Below, piece after piece: positions 54,838-63,511 of a stretch of 64,000 nt of DNA. The notes under the pieces were generated by a model. It worked only from the letters and a program-made list of their open reading frames with translations. It was not told the DNA's origin and made no database searches. Positions within the stretch are counted from its first letter, which is position 1. Each line of letters starts with the position of its first letter. This DNA comes from Mariniflexile sp. AS56. Lineage in GTDB: Bacteria > Bacteroidota > Bacteroidia > Flavobacteriales > Flavobacteriaceae. The position numbers and the translations under genes were made by a program. The stretch spans positions 1-64,000 of the forward strand of contig NZ_JAUPED010000004.1 of the NCBI RefSeq assembly GCF_030552475.1, given 5' to 3'.

Positions 54838-55704
54838 TCAAAAACTCTTGTGCTTTTCTAAGTATTGTGAAGGCGTTAAAGCCATAATGTTTTTAAACTG
54901 TCGGTTAAAATTTGAAATATTATTAAAACCAGACTCATAACAAACACGGGACACATTGTACTTATTTGTGATTAACAATTTACAGGCATAGCCAATTCTT
55001 AATTCATTTAAATACTTTGAAAATGTTTTGTTATGCATTTTTTTAAAAAACCGACTAAACGCAGACGCATTCATATTGGCTATATCTGCCACGGCATCTA
55101 AGGAAATAGGATGCGCAAAATTCTTAAATAAATATTCGTAAATTTTATCTAGTTTTTTATTATCAGTTTGTTGAAAAGAGTCTAAAAAACCGGGACTAGA
55201 AAGTAGTTTATAGTGCTTATGTTTTGCTAGTAAATGTAAAATTTTAAGCAAGGCCATGGTTTTTTCAAAGCCATCTAAAAGCAGCATTTTTTTAATTTTC
55301 TTTGTCAATTTCGGAGTCACATTCTCAAATTTGATACCATGACAGGACCTTTTAAAAAGCTGAAGTAGATGAAACATTTCTGGGGTTTCCAAAAACGGAG
55401 TTCCTAAAAAATCTTTTTTAAAATGAACGGTAATTGCCTTGGCTTTAAGCGACGCATTTTTTTCGAAATAAACTTCATCATTTAACCACATATGCGGTAA
55501 ATCTTTACCAATTAAGACCAAGTCACCTTCTTCAAATTTTTCAATGCCATCCCCTATAAATAAGGTTCCTGAACTTTTCACAATAAAAATCAATTCTAAC
55601 TCTGGGTGATAATGCCAAGTTTTTAAAAAATAAGATTCTTGATGCATTTTCGCAGAAAAAGAACTGCTGTTTATAGTGCTTCTATCTAATAAATGGAGTT
55701 TCAT
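54838..55704 (-). CDS. AraC-family transcriptional regulator
   Basis: AraC-type regulator with an N-terminal cupin-like sensor (WHYHPELELIFIVKSSGTLF, then GDLVLIGKDLPHMW) and a C-terminal double helix-turn-helix (HPISLDAVADIANMNASAFS; NVSRVCYESGFNNISNFNRQ, then FKNIMALTPSQYL). I start it at the ATG at 55704, since the earlier start at 55734 would be TTG. Single-gene unit between the alpha-glucan amylase and a TonB receptor gene on the same strand. The effector is unknown; control of that receptor or of the galactose genes is possible. Confidence 0.87.
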   Translation of the reverse strand: MKLHLLDRSTINSSSFSAKMHQESYFLKTWHYHPELELIFIVKSSGTLFIGDGIEKFEEGDLVLIGKDLPHMWLNDEVYFEKNASLKAKAITVHFKKDFLGTPFLETPEMFHLLQLFKRSCHGIKFENVTPKLTKKIKKMLLLDGFEKTMALLKILHLLAKHKHYKLLSSPGFLDSFQQTDNKKLDKIYEYLFKNFAHPISLDAVADIANMNASAFSRFFKKMHNKTFSKYLNELRIGYACKLLITNKYNVSRVCYESGFNNISNFNRQFKNIMALTPSQYLEKHKSF

Positions 55705-55810
55705 TACACTACTAATTTTTACTTTATACTGCAATATAATTATATAAACAGGAGGTTTAAATAAAAAACGACACTTTCCTGTTAATTTTCAAAAAACAAC
55801 AAGCGTGTTA

Positions 55811-55858
55811 AAATAAAATAACCTGATAAAACGGTAGTTCCAACAGGTTATTTTATTC
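55811..55858. terminator. Hairpin after the TonB-dependent receptor gene
   Basis: Perfect 14-bp stem AATAAAATAACCTG / CAGGTTATTTTATT with an 18-nt loop, 26 bp beyond the receptor stop codon. On the minus strand it ends with an A/U-rich tail. Confidence 0.7.
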
Positions 55859-55883
55859 ATTATAAAAAGAAATTTAACGCGTT

Positions 55884-58391
55884 TTAAAACTCGCGTTTAC
55901 CAAATTCACTCTCAATAAATTTAGATTTATTTTTAACCTTATTAAAGGTGTATGTTAAGTTTAAGCTTACCACATCTACTTCATACACATAATTGGTATA
56001 GGTGTAAAATTCTCCTGGTCTTGAAGTCACAATACTTTGCTCGTTACTGTTCAATAAACCTATATCGATGTTTTGCCATTGTAGCGTTGCTGTTAAACGG
56101 CTATCCAAAAACGACTTCTTCAATGTTAAGTTAGGTGAATAAAACCTTGAATCTTGACCTTGAGCGGTATTTTTTTCAGATAAATAATTGAATGTAAATT
56201 GTGCCGTCGCATTTTTCCAAAAAGAATAGGTTGAATTCACATTAAACGAATAAACAGTGTTTTTACTTTCTATATCATAGATTCTAGTTTCGTCATCTCG
56301 GTGTCTAAAAACAAATTCCCCGTTAATAGCGTAATTATAAATATTGGCACCTATAAAATTACTCCAATTATTAGTCACCTTAAATTGCGTGCCTACCTCT
56401 AAACCGATGGCTTTACTTTTCCCTACATTGGAATACACACGGTTTAAAATACTATCAATAACAGCACCATCACTTTCATAAGCTAAGGTATTAACGCGGT
56501 TAATCGCATTATCTACATGTCTGTAATAAGCAGTCGCATAAGCTGAATTTTTAGCGTTGAATTCTTTTGTAATACCCAGTTCTACCAAATCGATAAATTC
56601 TGGTAACAAACGATTATCACCTTGTTCAAAAACTTCGGAGTGCTCACGCTCTGCGAAACTATTCATTTTAAAGGTTGTAGTACGCTCTATTCTTTTACTA
56701 TAAGCCGCTTTAATTTTAGTAGCATCATTTACTGAGTATTGTAACGATGCCGAAGGGAATAGTTTTAAAAAATCGTAATTATACTCATTTGCAGTTGGTT
56801 CACTCACTAAAGATTCTGTATAGGTTCTATCCATAGATTCTAAACGCACACCAGCAGCATAATCCCATTTGTTTTTTGCTCCAGTTAATTGGGTATACCC
56901 CGAGTGAATGGTTCTTTTCAATTCAATATTACTTGAAAATTCAGGAACTACTACCCCATCACGTTCATATACAAACACACCTTCGTGGTCTAAATCTCTA
57001 AATTGATACCCAGTTTCAATAGTTCCAAAAGAGAACGGTTTCCATTTATAATCTAAATTATAACGCAACCCATATAACGGATTGTCGTTAGTATTATATT
57101 CTTGTTGATAAATAGTATTGTATGCTGGAGTATCTACGTTATCATTAAAAGTGGGTCCTCCTAAAAAAGTATACTCATATAAAAATGACGTTGATAATTT
57201 AGACTTATCATTAAATGTATGTCCGTAATCAAAACTACCTAACACAAAATCACCTTTACGGGTTCTTAAATTGTGGTTGTAGTATGAAAACGTATACAAC
57301 CTGTTATTGCTTCCCATAGGTGAAATAGCATGGTTATCATAATAGGTAATATCTGCTAACCTATCCACTGTATGTTTTCCTGCGAAAAAACCTAATGAAA
57401 ATTCATCGTTTTTGTTAGGCGTAAAATCTACTGTAAAACGACCGTTGTAATTCACATCATCAAAACTACGTTCACCGTCAGAAGGCAAAAAGGTTTGTTT
57501 GTTTTCAGCTTCATTTATAATAAATAGCTCACCCTCTCTTCGACCCGTTTTATCATTTCGTTGGTAACTGGTTCCAAAGGATAAATTCCATTTATCTGTT
57601 TTAGAGTTAATAGTCGCATCGGCTCCATAACGTTGTGCTGCTACTTGCGTATCATAAGGCTCTATAGATGGAAACCCACCACGTACATTTACTTGCACAA
57701 ACGTACCGTTGGTTGCACCCTTTTTAGTGATAATATTAAGAATACCACCTTTACCTTCCGGATCGTATTTTGCAGACGGTGCTGTAATAATTTCGACCTT
57801 TTCTAAAGCATTCGCAGGCAATTGTGCTAAAATAGCACTGGCATCTCCTTGTGTTGGTTTCCCATTAATTAAAATGGTAAAACCTTTACTACCTCTAACA
57901 CTAATATCTCCCAAACCATCAACAGTTACTGCTGGTAGGTTTTTAATAACATCGGTAGCACTACCACCTTGGCTACTTTGGAAATTTTTAGAATCAAATA
58001 CTTGTCTATCAATTTTATTAATAACAGTAGAACGTTCTGCTCTAATTTCTACTTCATTCAATTGATTACCCAAAACTAAATTAATAGTTCCTACATTTAC
58101 TTGTCTACTTCCCCTAGAAACCTCTATGTTTTGAACCGTTTTAGTAGTATACCCTACAAAAGAAGCTTCTAAATAATAAAGTCCGTTTTTAACATTTTCA
58201 ATAGTAAAAACACCATCAATATTAGTAATAACACCTGTTACTAGGGTTTTATCTAATTGGTTGTAAAGTGCTGCCGTAGCATACTCTAAAGGGTAATTAT
58301 CTGCAGTATCTTGAATTTTACCGCTAATTTGACCAGTTGCTATTTGTACTATAAACAAAAAAGCAATTGCTAGTAATTTATTAAACTTCAT
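55884..58391 (-). CDS. TonB-dependent outer-membrane receptor without SusD partner
   Basis: Outer-membrane receptor of the beta-barrel family with signal peptide (AFLFIVQIATGQ), N-terminal CarboxypepD_reg domain (ISGKIQDTADNYPLEYATAA, about 22-105), a plug (FQSSQGGSATDVIKNLPAVT with GDISVRGSKGFTILINGKPT) and a barrel to the C-terminus. At 835 aa it is shorter than SusC types and no susD follows. A strong -7 box lies upstream, and galE precedes it on the same strand by about 100 bp. Substrate unknown: sugar, siderophore or peptide. Confidence 0.88.
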   Translation of the reverse strand: MKFNKLLAIAFLFIVQIATGQISGKIQDTADNYPLEYATAALYNQLDKTLVTGVITNIDGVFTIENVKNGLYYLEASFVGYTTKTVQNIEVSRGSRQVNVGTINLVLGNQLNEVEIRAERSTVINKIDRQVFDSKNFQSSQGGSATDVIKNLPAVTVDGLGDISVRGSKGFTILINGKPTQGDASAILAQLPANALEKVEIITAPSAKYDPEGKGGILNIITKKGATNGTFVQVNVRGGFPSIEPYDTQVAAQRYGADATINSKTDKWNLSFGTSYQRNDKTGRREGELFIINEAENKQTFLPSDGERSFDDVNYNGRFTVDFTPNKNDEFSLGFFAGKHTVDRLADITYYDNHAISPMGSNNRLYTFSYYNHNLRTRKGDFVLGSFDYGHTFNDKSKLSTSFLYEYTFLGGPTFNDNVDTPAYNTIYQQEYNTNDNPLYGLRYNLDYKWKPFSFGTIETGYQFRDLDHEGVFVYERDGVVVPEFSSNIELKRTIHSGYTQLTGAKNKWDYAAGVRLESMDRTYTESLVSEPTANEYNYDFLKLFPSASLQYSVNDATKIKAAYSKRIERTTTFKMNSFAEREHSEVFEQGDNRLLPEFIDLVELGITKEFNAKNSAYATAYYRHVDNAINRVNTLAYESDGAVIDSILNRVYSNVGKSKAIGLEVGTQFKVTNNWSNFIGANIYNYAINGEFVFRHRDDETRIYDIESKNTVYSFNVNSTYSFWKNATAQFTFNYLSEKNTAQGQDSRFYSPNLTLKKSFLDSRLTATLQWQNIDIGLLNSNEQSIVTSRPGEFYTYTNYVYEVDVVSLNLTYTFNKVKNKSKFIESEFGKREF

Positions 58392-58422
58392 ATATGATAA
58401 AACTTTTAATATAATTTGGGTG

Positions 58423-58430
58423 CAAATATA
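58423..58430 (-). promoter_or_regulatory. -7 box of the TonB receptor gene
   Basis: TATATTTG on the minus strand, 32 bp before the start codon, consistent with separate transcription from galE. Confidence 0.55.
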
Positions 58431-58449
58431 TTTTAAAAAGATGGTTATA

Positions 58450-58480
58450 CAGTCCCTAATTCCCGAAAAAACAGGGACTG
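58450..58480. terminator. Hairpin between galE and the TonB receptor gene
   Basis: CAGTCCCT / AGGGACTG, a perfect 8-bp stem with a 15-nt loop, 10 bp after the galE stop codon on the minus strand. The downstream tail is not a clear U run, so it may be a weak terminator. Confidence 0.55.
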
Positions 58481-58490
58481 ATTTTCCCTA

Positions 58491-59510
58491 TTATTTAAGA
58501 CTTTGTTCCCATTTCCATGCAGAAGCCAAAGCATCTTTTAAATTCAGTTTAGCTTTCCACCCTAATACGTTATTCGCCTTAGTAGTATCGGCATAAGCTG
58601 CAACAACATCACCAGCACGTCTATCGACTAGTTTGTAATTTAGTTTTTGATTCGATACTTCTTCAAAAGCAGTGATAACTTCTAATACCGATGATCCTTT
58701 TCCTGTACCAATATTAAACACCTCATAATTATCAGCATTAGCACCGCCAATAAGGCGTTTTAAAGCCGCAACATGGGCTTTTGCTAAATCGACAACGTGA
58801 ATATAATCTCGAACACAGGTACCATCTTCTGTTGGATAATCATTCCCAAAAACAGATAATTCAGCTCTTAACCCTTTACCTGTTTGCGTAATAAATGGCA
58901 CTAAGTTTTGCGGTGTACCAATAGGTAATTCGCCAATTTTAGCCGACTCATGTGCCCCTATAGGGTTAAAGTATCGAAGCGCAATCGCCTTTAAATTATC
59001 AGACACTTTACAGGTATCGCTAATAATTTCTTCACCTATTTGTTTGGTATTGCCATATGGAGATTCAGCGGCCTTTATGGGTGCCGATTCTGTTATAGGC
59101 AATACATCGGCTTGACCATAAACAGTACAAGACGAGCTAAAAATTAAGTGAGCAGCTTCCTTTTTATGAAGCTCTTGTAATATATATATAAGCGTATTTA
59201 AGTTGTTCTCATAATACAATAATGGAAGGTTCACACTTTCTCCCACCGCTTTTGATGCTGCGAAATGAATAACCCCCATCACATCATGGTGACGCTTAAA
59301 AAAATCGATTACTAAGTTTTTATCCCGTAAATCTAGTTTTTCAAATACCGGTTGAATGCCTGTTATTGCTGTAATTCCTTTTAATACGGCTTCAGATGAA
59401 TTTGAAAGATCATCAATAATTACCACTTCAAAACCTTCATTTTGAAGTTCTACCACGACATGCGAGCCTATAAAGCCCAATCCGCCGGTAACTACAATTT
59501 TATGTTTCAT
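58491..59510 (-). CDS. galE: UDP-glucose 4-epimerase
   Basis: Leloir-pathway enzyme interconverting UDP-galactose and UDP-glucose with bound NAD. Rossmann motif GGLGFIGSH at the N-terminus, catalytic SSSCTVYG (Ser125-127) and Tyr152-x3-Lys156 in YGNTK. GalE type (339 aa) fits. The sodium/sugar symporter gene lies 39 bp upstream on the same strand; galK and galT are on the opposite strand. Confidence 0.95.
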   Translation of the reverse strand: MKHKIVVTGGLGFIGSHVVVELQNEGFEVVIIDDLSNSSEAVLKGITAITGIQPVFEKLDLRDKNLVIDFFKRHHDVMGVIHFAASKAVGESVNLPLLYYENNLNTLIYILQELHKKEAAHLIFSSSCTVYGQADVLPITESAPIKAAESPYGNTKQIGEEIISDTCKVSDNLKAIALRYFNPIGAHESAKIGELPIGTPQNLVPFITQTGKGLRAELSVFGNDYPTEDGTCVRDYIHVVDLAKAHVAALKRLIGGANADNYEVFNIGTGKGSSVLEVITAFEEVSNQKLNYKLVDRRAGDVVAAYADTTKANNVLGWKAKLNLKDALASAWKWEQSLK

Positions 59511-59549
59511 ATTATTTTTTATAATTTAATATCTTTTATTATAGGCTGA

Positions 59550-61196
59550 TTACCAAAACAAGCAATATAAAGCTGCCGTAATAATACACACTACAAAAGA
59601 CCCGATATTGAATAAAGGCGATGTTTTAAATAACTCATTAGATAAGGTGATTCCTTTTTCATCATCTTTTCCTTTATTTTGAATAAGACTCAACACAACA
59701 ATTACCAACATAGTAAGTACTGCTGCTAAGCCCATTTGATGCATCCAAGGCTCTAAAGCATCAATAGGAATATATTTTAATAATAAGGCAATTGGTATCG
59801 ATAAAAGTGCTCCCCAAATTGCAGCATTGTTGGTTGTTTTCTTCCAGAATAAACCTAAAATAAATACGGCTAAAATACCAGGACTCACCACACCTGTCCA
59901 TTCTTGAATGAATTGAAACGCTTGGTCAATCCCTCCTAAAAGCGGTGCCATAATAACAGCGATAAGTAAAGCCACGGCTGCAGAAATACGACCTACATTT
60001 ACGGTCTTTTTATCATTTGCGTTTTTATCAATGTATTGTTTGTAAATATCCATGGTAAAAATGGTAGATGTTGAATTCAACATAGAAGCTAAAGACGATA
60101 CAATAGCTGCTGCCAATGCTGCAAAAGCCACACCTTTAAGTCCGGTTGGTAAAAACTGTAATAACCACGGGTATGCTTTATCTGCCTGTCCTGTAGAAGG
60201 GATGCTTAATTGCCCCGCTTCACCTAAACCTGCCATAATAGAAGGGTCGTTTACCATTACGTACGCTGCAATACCAGGTATTACTACAATAAGTGGAATA
60301 ACTATTTTTAAACAAGCAGCTAATAAGATTCCTTTTTGAGACTCTTTTAAAGATTTTGCAGCCAATGTTCTTTGAATAATATATTGATTGAAACCCCAAT
60401 AGTAAATATTGGCAACCCACAAACCTCCTACAAGTACCCAAATACCAGGTAAGTTTAAATAGTTCGCATTGGTAGTTCCATCGCTATTAAATTCGTCTAA
60501 TATCATATGAAATTTATCTGGAGCCGCATCTAACACTTTAGAAAAACCGGCGATCACACCTTCACCACCAGACACCGTATTTAATGCCAAATAAGTTGTT
60601 GCTAAACCTCCTAAAACTAAAAACACCACTTGAATAACATCTGTCCAAGCCACAGCAGATAGTCCACCATAAAGCGAATAGGCTGCAGCAAAGAGTGCCA
60701 AACCAATTATAGCATAAATCATATCTATACCCATAATGGTTTCAATAGCCAAACCTCCTAAATACAATACAGATGCTAAGTTTACAAACACATAAAGTGC
60801 AATCCAGAATACTGCAAGAATGGTTTTAAGGTTGGTAGAGAATCGTTTTTCTACAAATTCAGGAATGGTATAAAGTCCCTTTTCAATAAAAATGGGTAGA
60901 AAATATTTTCCGACTATTATTAAGGTTATGGCTGCCATCCATTCGTAAGATGCAATAGCTAAACCTAATGCAAACCCAGAACCCGACATACCTATAAATT
61001 GTTCTGCCGAAATATTTGCTGCTATTAAAGACGTTCCAATCGCCCACCATGGTAACGACTTACTTGCTAAAAAATAATCTTCCGCATTTTTTTCATGCCC
61101 TGCTTTATCACGAGACATCCATAATCCCACGCCTAAAATTAATATAGCATAGGCTATAAAAACAGCATAATCCCAAAATTCAAATCCATTTGTCAT
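59550..61196 (-). CDS. Sodium/sugar symporter (SSS family, SGLT-like)
   Basis: Membrane transporter of about 13-14 helices that couples Na+ to sugar uptake; by neighbours, likely galactose or glucose. Typical motifs: AEDYFLASKSLPWWAIGTSL, AANISAEQFIGMSGSGF, PEFVEKRF, and AAIVSSLASMLNSTSTIFTM in helix 8, which holds the Na+-site Ser/Thr. 548 aa fits. It is the first gene of a divergent transcript opposite the GntR-type regulator; its promoter -7 box lies at 61253-61260. Confidence 0.92.
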   Translation of the reverse strand: MTNGFEFWDYAVFIAYAILILGVGLWMSRDKAGHEKNAEDYFLASKSLPWWAIGTSLIAANISAEQFIGMSGSGFALGLAIASYEWMAAITLIIVGKYFLPIFIEKGLYTIPEFVEKRFSTNLKTILAVFWIALYVFVNLASVLYLGGLAIETIMGIDMIYAIIGLALFAAAYSLYGGLSAVAWTDVIQVVFLVLGGLATTYLALNTVSGGEGVIAGFSKVLDAAPDKFHMILDEFNSDGTTNANYLNLPGIWVLVGGLWVANIYYWGFNQYIIQRTLAAKSLKESQKGILLAACLKIVIPLIVVIPGIAAYVMVNDPSIMAGLGEAGQLSIPSTGQADKAYPWLLQFLPTGLKGVAFAALAAAIVSSLASMLNSTSTIFTMDIYKQYIDKNANDKKTVNVGRISAAVALLIAVIMAPLLGGIDQAFQFIQEWTGVVSPGILAVFILGLFWKKTTNNAAIWGALLSIPIALLLKYIPIDALEPWMHQMGLAAVLTMLVIVVLSLIQNKGKDDEKGITLSNELFKTSPLFNIGSFVVCIITAALYCLFW

Positions 61197-61252
61197 AGTT
61201 TAATTATTTAGTTGGTTTGTTTTTTATCCAAATATTGTAAACAATAATTTGT

Positions 61253-61260
61253 CAAATATA
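61253..61260 (-). promoter_or_regulatory. -7 box of the symporter-galE transcript
   Basis: TATATTTG on the minus strand, 57 bp before the symporter start codon. The 16-bp inverted repeat at 61283-61298 lies 22-38 bp upstream, across the expected -33 position. Confidence 0.6.
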
Positions 61261-61282
61261 TAAAATATTTTAAAAAATACAT

Positions 61283-61298
61283 ACTAGTACCTACTAGT
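61283..61298. promoter_or_regulatory. GntR-type operator candidate (ACTAGTACCTACTAGT)
   Basis: Perfect inverted repeat of two 7-bp arms (ACTAGTA / TACTAGT) with a 2-bp spacer. It sits between the symporter and gntR genes, at about the -33 region of both divergent promoters. Its core GTACCTAC recalls the GTACGTAC core of the AraR operator, and AraR has the same GntR-plus-LacI architecture as the adjacent regulator. Confidence 0.8.
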
Positions 61299-61317
61299 TT
61301 GTTTAAAATATTTTATA

Positions 61318-61325
61318 TACCTTTG
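61318..61325 (+). promoter_or_regulatory. -7 box of the gntR-galK-galT transcript
   Basis: TACCTTTG fits TAnnTTTG and ends 4 bp before the gntR ATG (61330), implying a leaderless or nearly leaderless mRNA. A TTTG at 61298-61301 is a possible -33 element and touches the operator's right end. Confidence 0.6.
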
Positions 61326-61329
61326 CGAC

Positions 61330-62328
61330 ATGAGTGTTATTAATGTCACAAAAAAAGCAGGAACCCCTAAGTATAAGCAGATTATAGCATCTATTGAAGA
61401 AGCTATTGTTTCTGGAACACTTAAAAAAGGAGACCAAATACCATCTATAAATAGTGTTCGAGATACGCATAAACTATCTCGAGATACTGTTTTAACGGCT
61501 TTTAATGAACTAAAAACACGAGGCATCATTCAATCGATAGTTGGCAAAGGCTACTATGTATTAAATGACACGATTGATGTGACACAGAAAGTCTTTTTAT
61601 TGTTTGACGAGCTAAATTCTTTTAAAGAAGATTTATACAGTGCTTTTATAAATAATCTAGGAGAACACATACGCGTAGACACCTATTTTCATCACTTTAA
61701 TGATGACATGTTTGCCAAACTAATTTATGAAAACGTAGGCGCTTATAACTACTACGTTATCATGCCGGCGAATTTAAAAAACACCAATTTGGCTATAGAA
61801 AAACTACCAAAAGACAAGGTGTATATTCTAGACCAAACACACCCCGAATTATCGGAATACGCAGGTATTTATCAAAATTTTGAAAAAGACATTTATAGCA
61901 ACCTCAACAAAGCAGCCTCATTAATTAAAAATTACGACAAATTAATTTTACTTTTTTCTGAAGATCACCAACCCAAAGGGATGCTTACAGGGTTTAACAA
62001 ATTTTGCAAAACCCATAATATTGATTGTGCTGTTATTGATTCCTTACAAAACAGAAGCTTCAAAAAAGGCGAAGTTTATGTAATACCAGATGATAAAAAC
62101 TTATTACGCATCATCAAGAATATTAAGTTAGAAGGTTTAACCCTTTCAAAAGATATCGGTATAATATCCTACAACGACACACTGCTTAAAGAAATAGTAG
62201 AAGGCGGCATCACTACCATTTCTACAGATTTCAACATTATGGGAGAACGCTTAGCCCAAATGATCCTTAACAAAGAACAATTGCAAATAGAAAATGCAAA
62301 CAACCTCATTTTAAGAAATTCATTATAA
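61330..62328 (+). CDS. GntR-family regulator with LacI-type sugar-binding domain
   Basis: Regulator with an N-terminal GntR winged helix (KYKQIIASIEEAIVSGTLKK, then GDQIPSINSVRDTHKLSRDT, residues about 10-75) fused to a periplasmic-binding-protein-like domain (QKVFLLFDELNSFKEDLYSA) that should bind a sugar. This GntR-plus-LacI arrangement is the AraR type. It heads an operon with galK (19 bp on) and galT, and faces the symporter-galE transcript, so it probably represses both in the absence of galactose. Ligand inferred from context. Confidence 0.87.
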   Translation: MSVINVTKKAGTPKYKQIIASIEEAIVSGTLKKGDQIPSINSVRDTHKLSRDTVLTAFNELKTRGIIQSIVGKGYYVLNDTIDVTQKVFLLFDELNSFKEDLYSAFINNLGEHIRVDTYFHHFNDDMFAKLIYENVGAYNYYVIMPANLKNTNLAIEKLPKDKVYILDQTHPELSEYAGIYQNFEKDIYSNLNKAASLIKNYDKLILLFSEDHQPKGMLTGFNKFCKTHNIDCAVIDSLQNRSFKKGEVYVIPDDKNLLRIIKNIKLEGLTLSKDIGIISYNDTLLKEIVEGGITTISTDFNIMGERLAQMILNKEQLQIENANNLILRNSL

Positions 62329-62346
62329 ACGACTTAAACAACTAAA

Positions 62347-63495
62347 ATGAATACAACATTAACTAAAAAAGTACAAGAAAGCTTTATAACCACATTTAGC
62401 ACCAAACCCTTAATGATTTTCTCCCCTGGAAGAATTAATATTATTGGTGAACACACCGATTATAATGATGGTTTTGTATTTCCCGCCGCCGTAGATAAAG
62501 GTATTATTGCTGCGATTCAAAAAAGTGACACCAACATTTCTACAGCTTTTGCTATCGATATGAATGAAAGTGTATCGTTTGAATTAGACAAACTAAAACC
62601 ATCCTCTGAAGGCAGCTGGGAAAATTATGTTTTAGGCGTTGTTGCCGAGATTCAAAACAGAAATAGAGTAGTAGGGAATTTCAATATTGCTTTTAGTGGT
62701 GATATTCCTTCTGGTTCTGGCATGTCATCATCTGCAGCTTTAGAAAACAGCGTGGTATATGGTTTAAATGAACTTTTTAATTTAGGTTTATCTAAAACAG
62801 AAATGATTCTAATATCTCAAAAAGCCGAACATAATTATGTGGGTGTTAATTGCGGTATTATGGACCAATACGCAAGTATGTTTGGAATTGAAAATAATGC
62901 CTTATTACTAGATTGTAGAACTGTAGAAGCGAAACCTTTCGAAATAAACTTTAAGGAGCATGAATTAATGCTTATTAATACAAATGTAAAACACAGTTTA
63001 TCTGATAGCGCTTATAATGACAGACGTTCTGCTTGCGAAAACATCGCTTCTTTATTAGGCATTAAAGCCTTAAGAGACGCAACAGAAGCCGATTTACTTA
63101 CCATTAAAGACCAAGTAACTCCAGAAAACTACCAGAAAGCACTATATGTTATTCAAGAAAATAATCGTGCTTTAAAAGCATCTAAAGCCATGACAGATGG
63201 GGATTTAGAGACTTTAGGCGCCTTAATTTATGGGTCGCATGAAGGTTTATCTAAACAATATAAAGTTAGTTGTGATGAATTGGATTTTCTTGTAGAACAA
63301 GCCAAATTAAACAAGCACATTTTAGGTGCTAGAATGATGGGCGGTGGCTTTGGAGGCTGTACCATTAATTTAATTTCAAAAGATGCTGTGGACGCTTTTA
63401 AACTAACTGTTTCTAAAGCGTATAAAGAGAAATTCAATAAAGACTGTTCTATCTATTCTGTTAAACTTTCTAACGGAACCCACGTAATTAAATAA
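62347..63495 (+). CDS. galK: Galactokinase
   Basis: GHMP kinase that phosphorylates galactose at C1, using ATP. N-terminal galactokinase signature PGRINIIGEHTDYNDG (residues 27-42), GHMP ATP-binding motif DIPSGSGMSSSAALE (119-133), catalytic base Asp173 in CGIMDQYASM and the C-terminal GARMMGGGFGGC motif. Size 382 aa typical. galT follows 16 bp downstream. Confidence 0.96.
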   Translation: MNTTLTKKVQESFITTFSTKPLMIFSPGRINIIGEHTDYNDGFVFPAAVDKGIIAAIQKSDTNISTAFAIDMNESVSFELDKLKPSSEGSWENYVLGVVAEIQNRNRVVGNFNIAFSGDIPSGSGMSSSAALENSVVYGLNELFNLGLSKTEMILISQKAEHNYVGVNCGIMDQYASMFGIENNALLLDCRTVEAKPFEINFKEHELMLINTNVKHSLSDSAYNDRRSACENIASLLGIKALRDATEADLLTIKDQVTPENYQKALYVIQENNRALKASKAMTDGDLETLGALIYGSHEGLSKQYKVSCDELDFLVEQAKLNKHILGARMMGGGFGGCTINLISKDAVDAFKLTVSKAYKEKFNKDCSIYSVKLSNGTHVIK

Positions 63496-63511
63496 ACAAA
63501 TACTTATTAAA

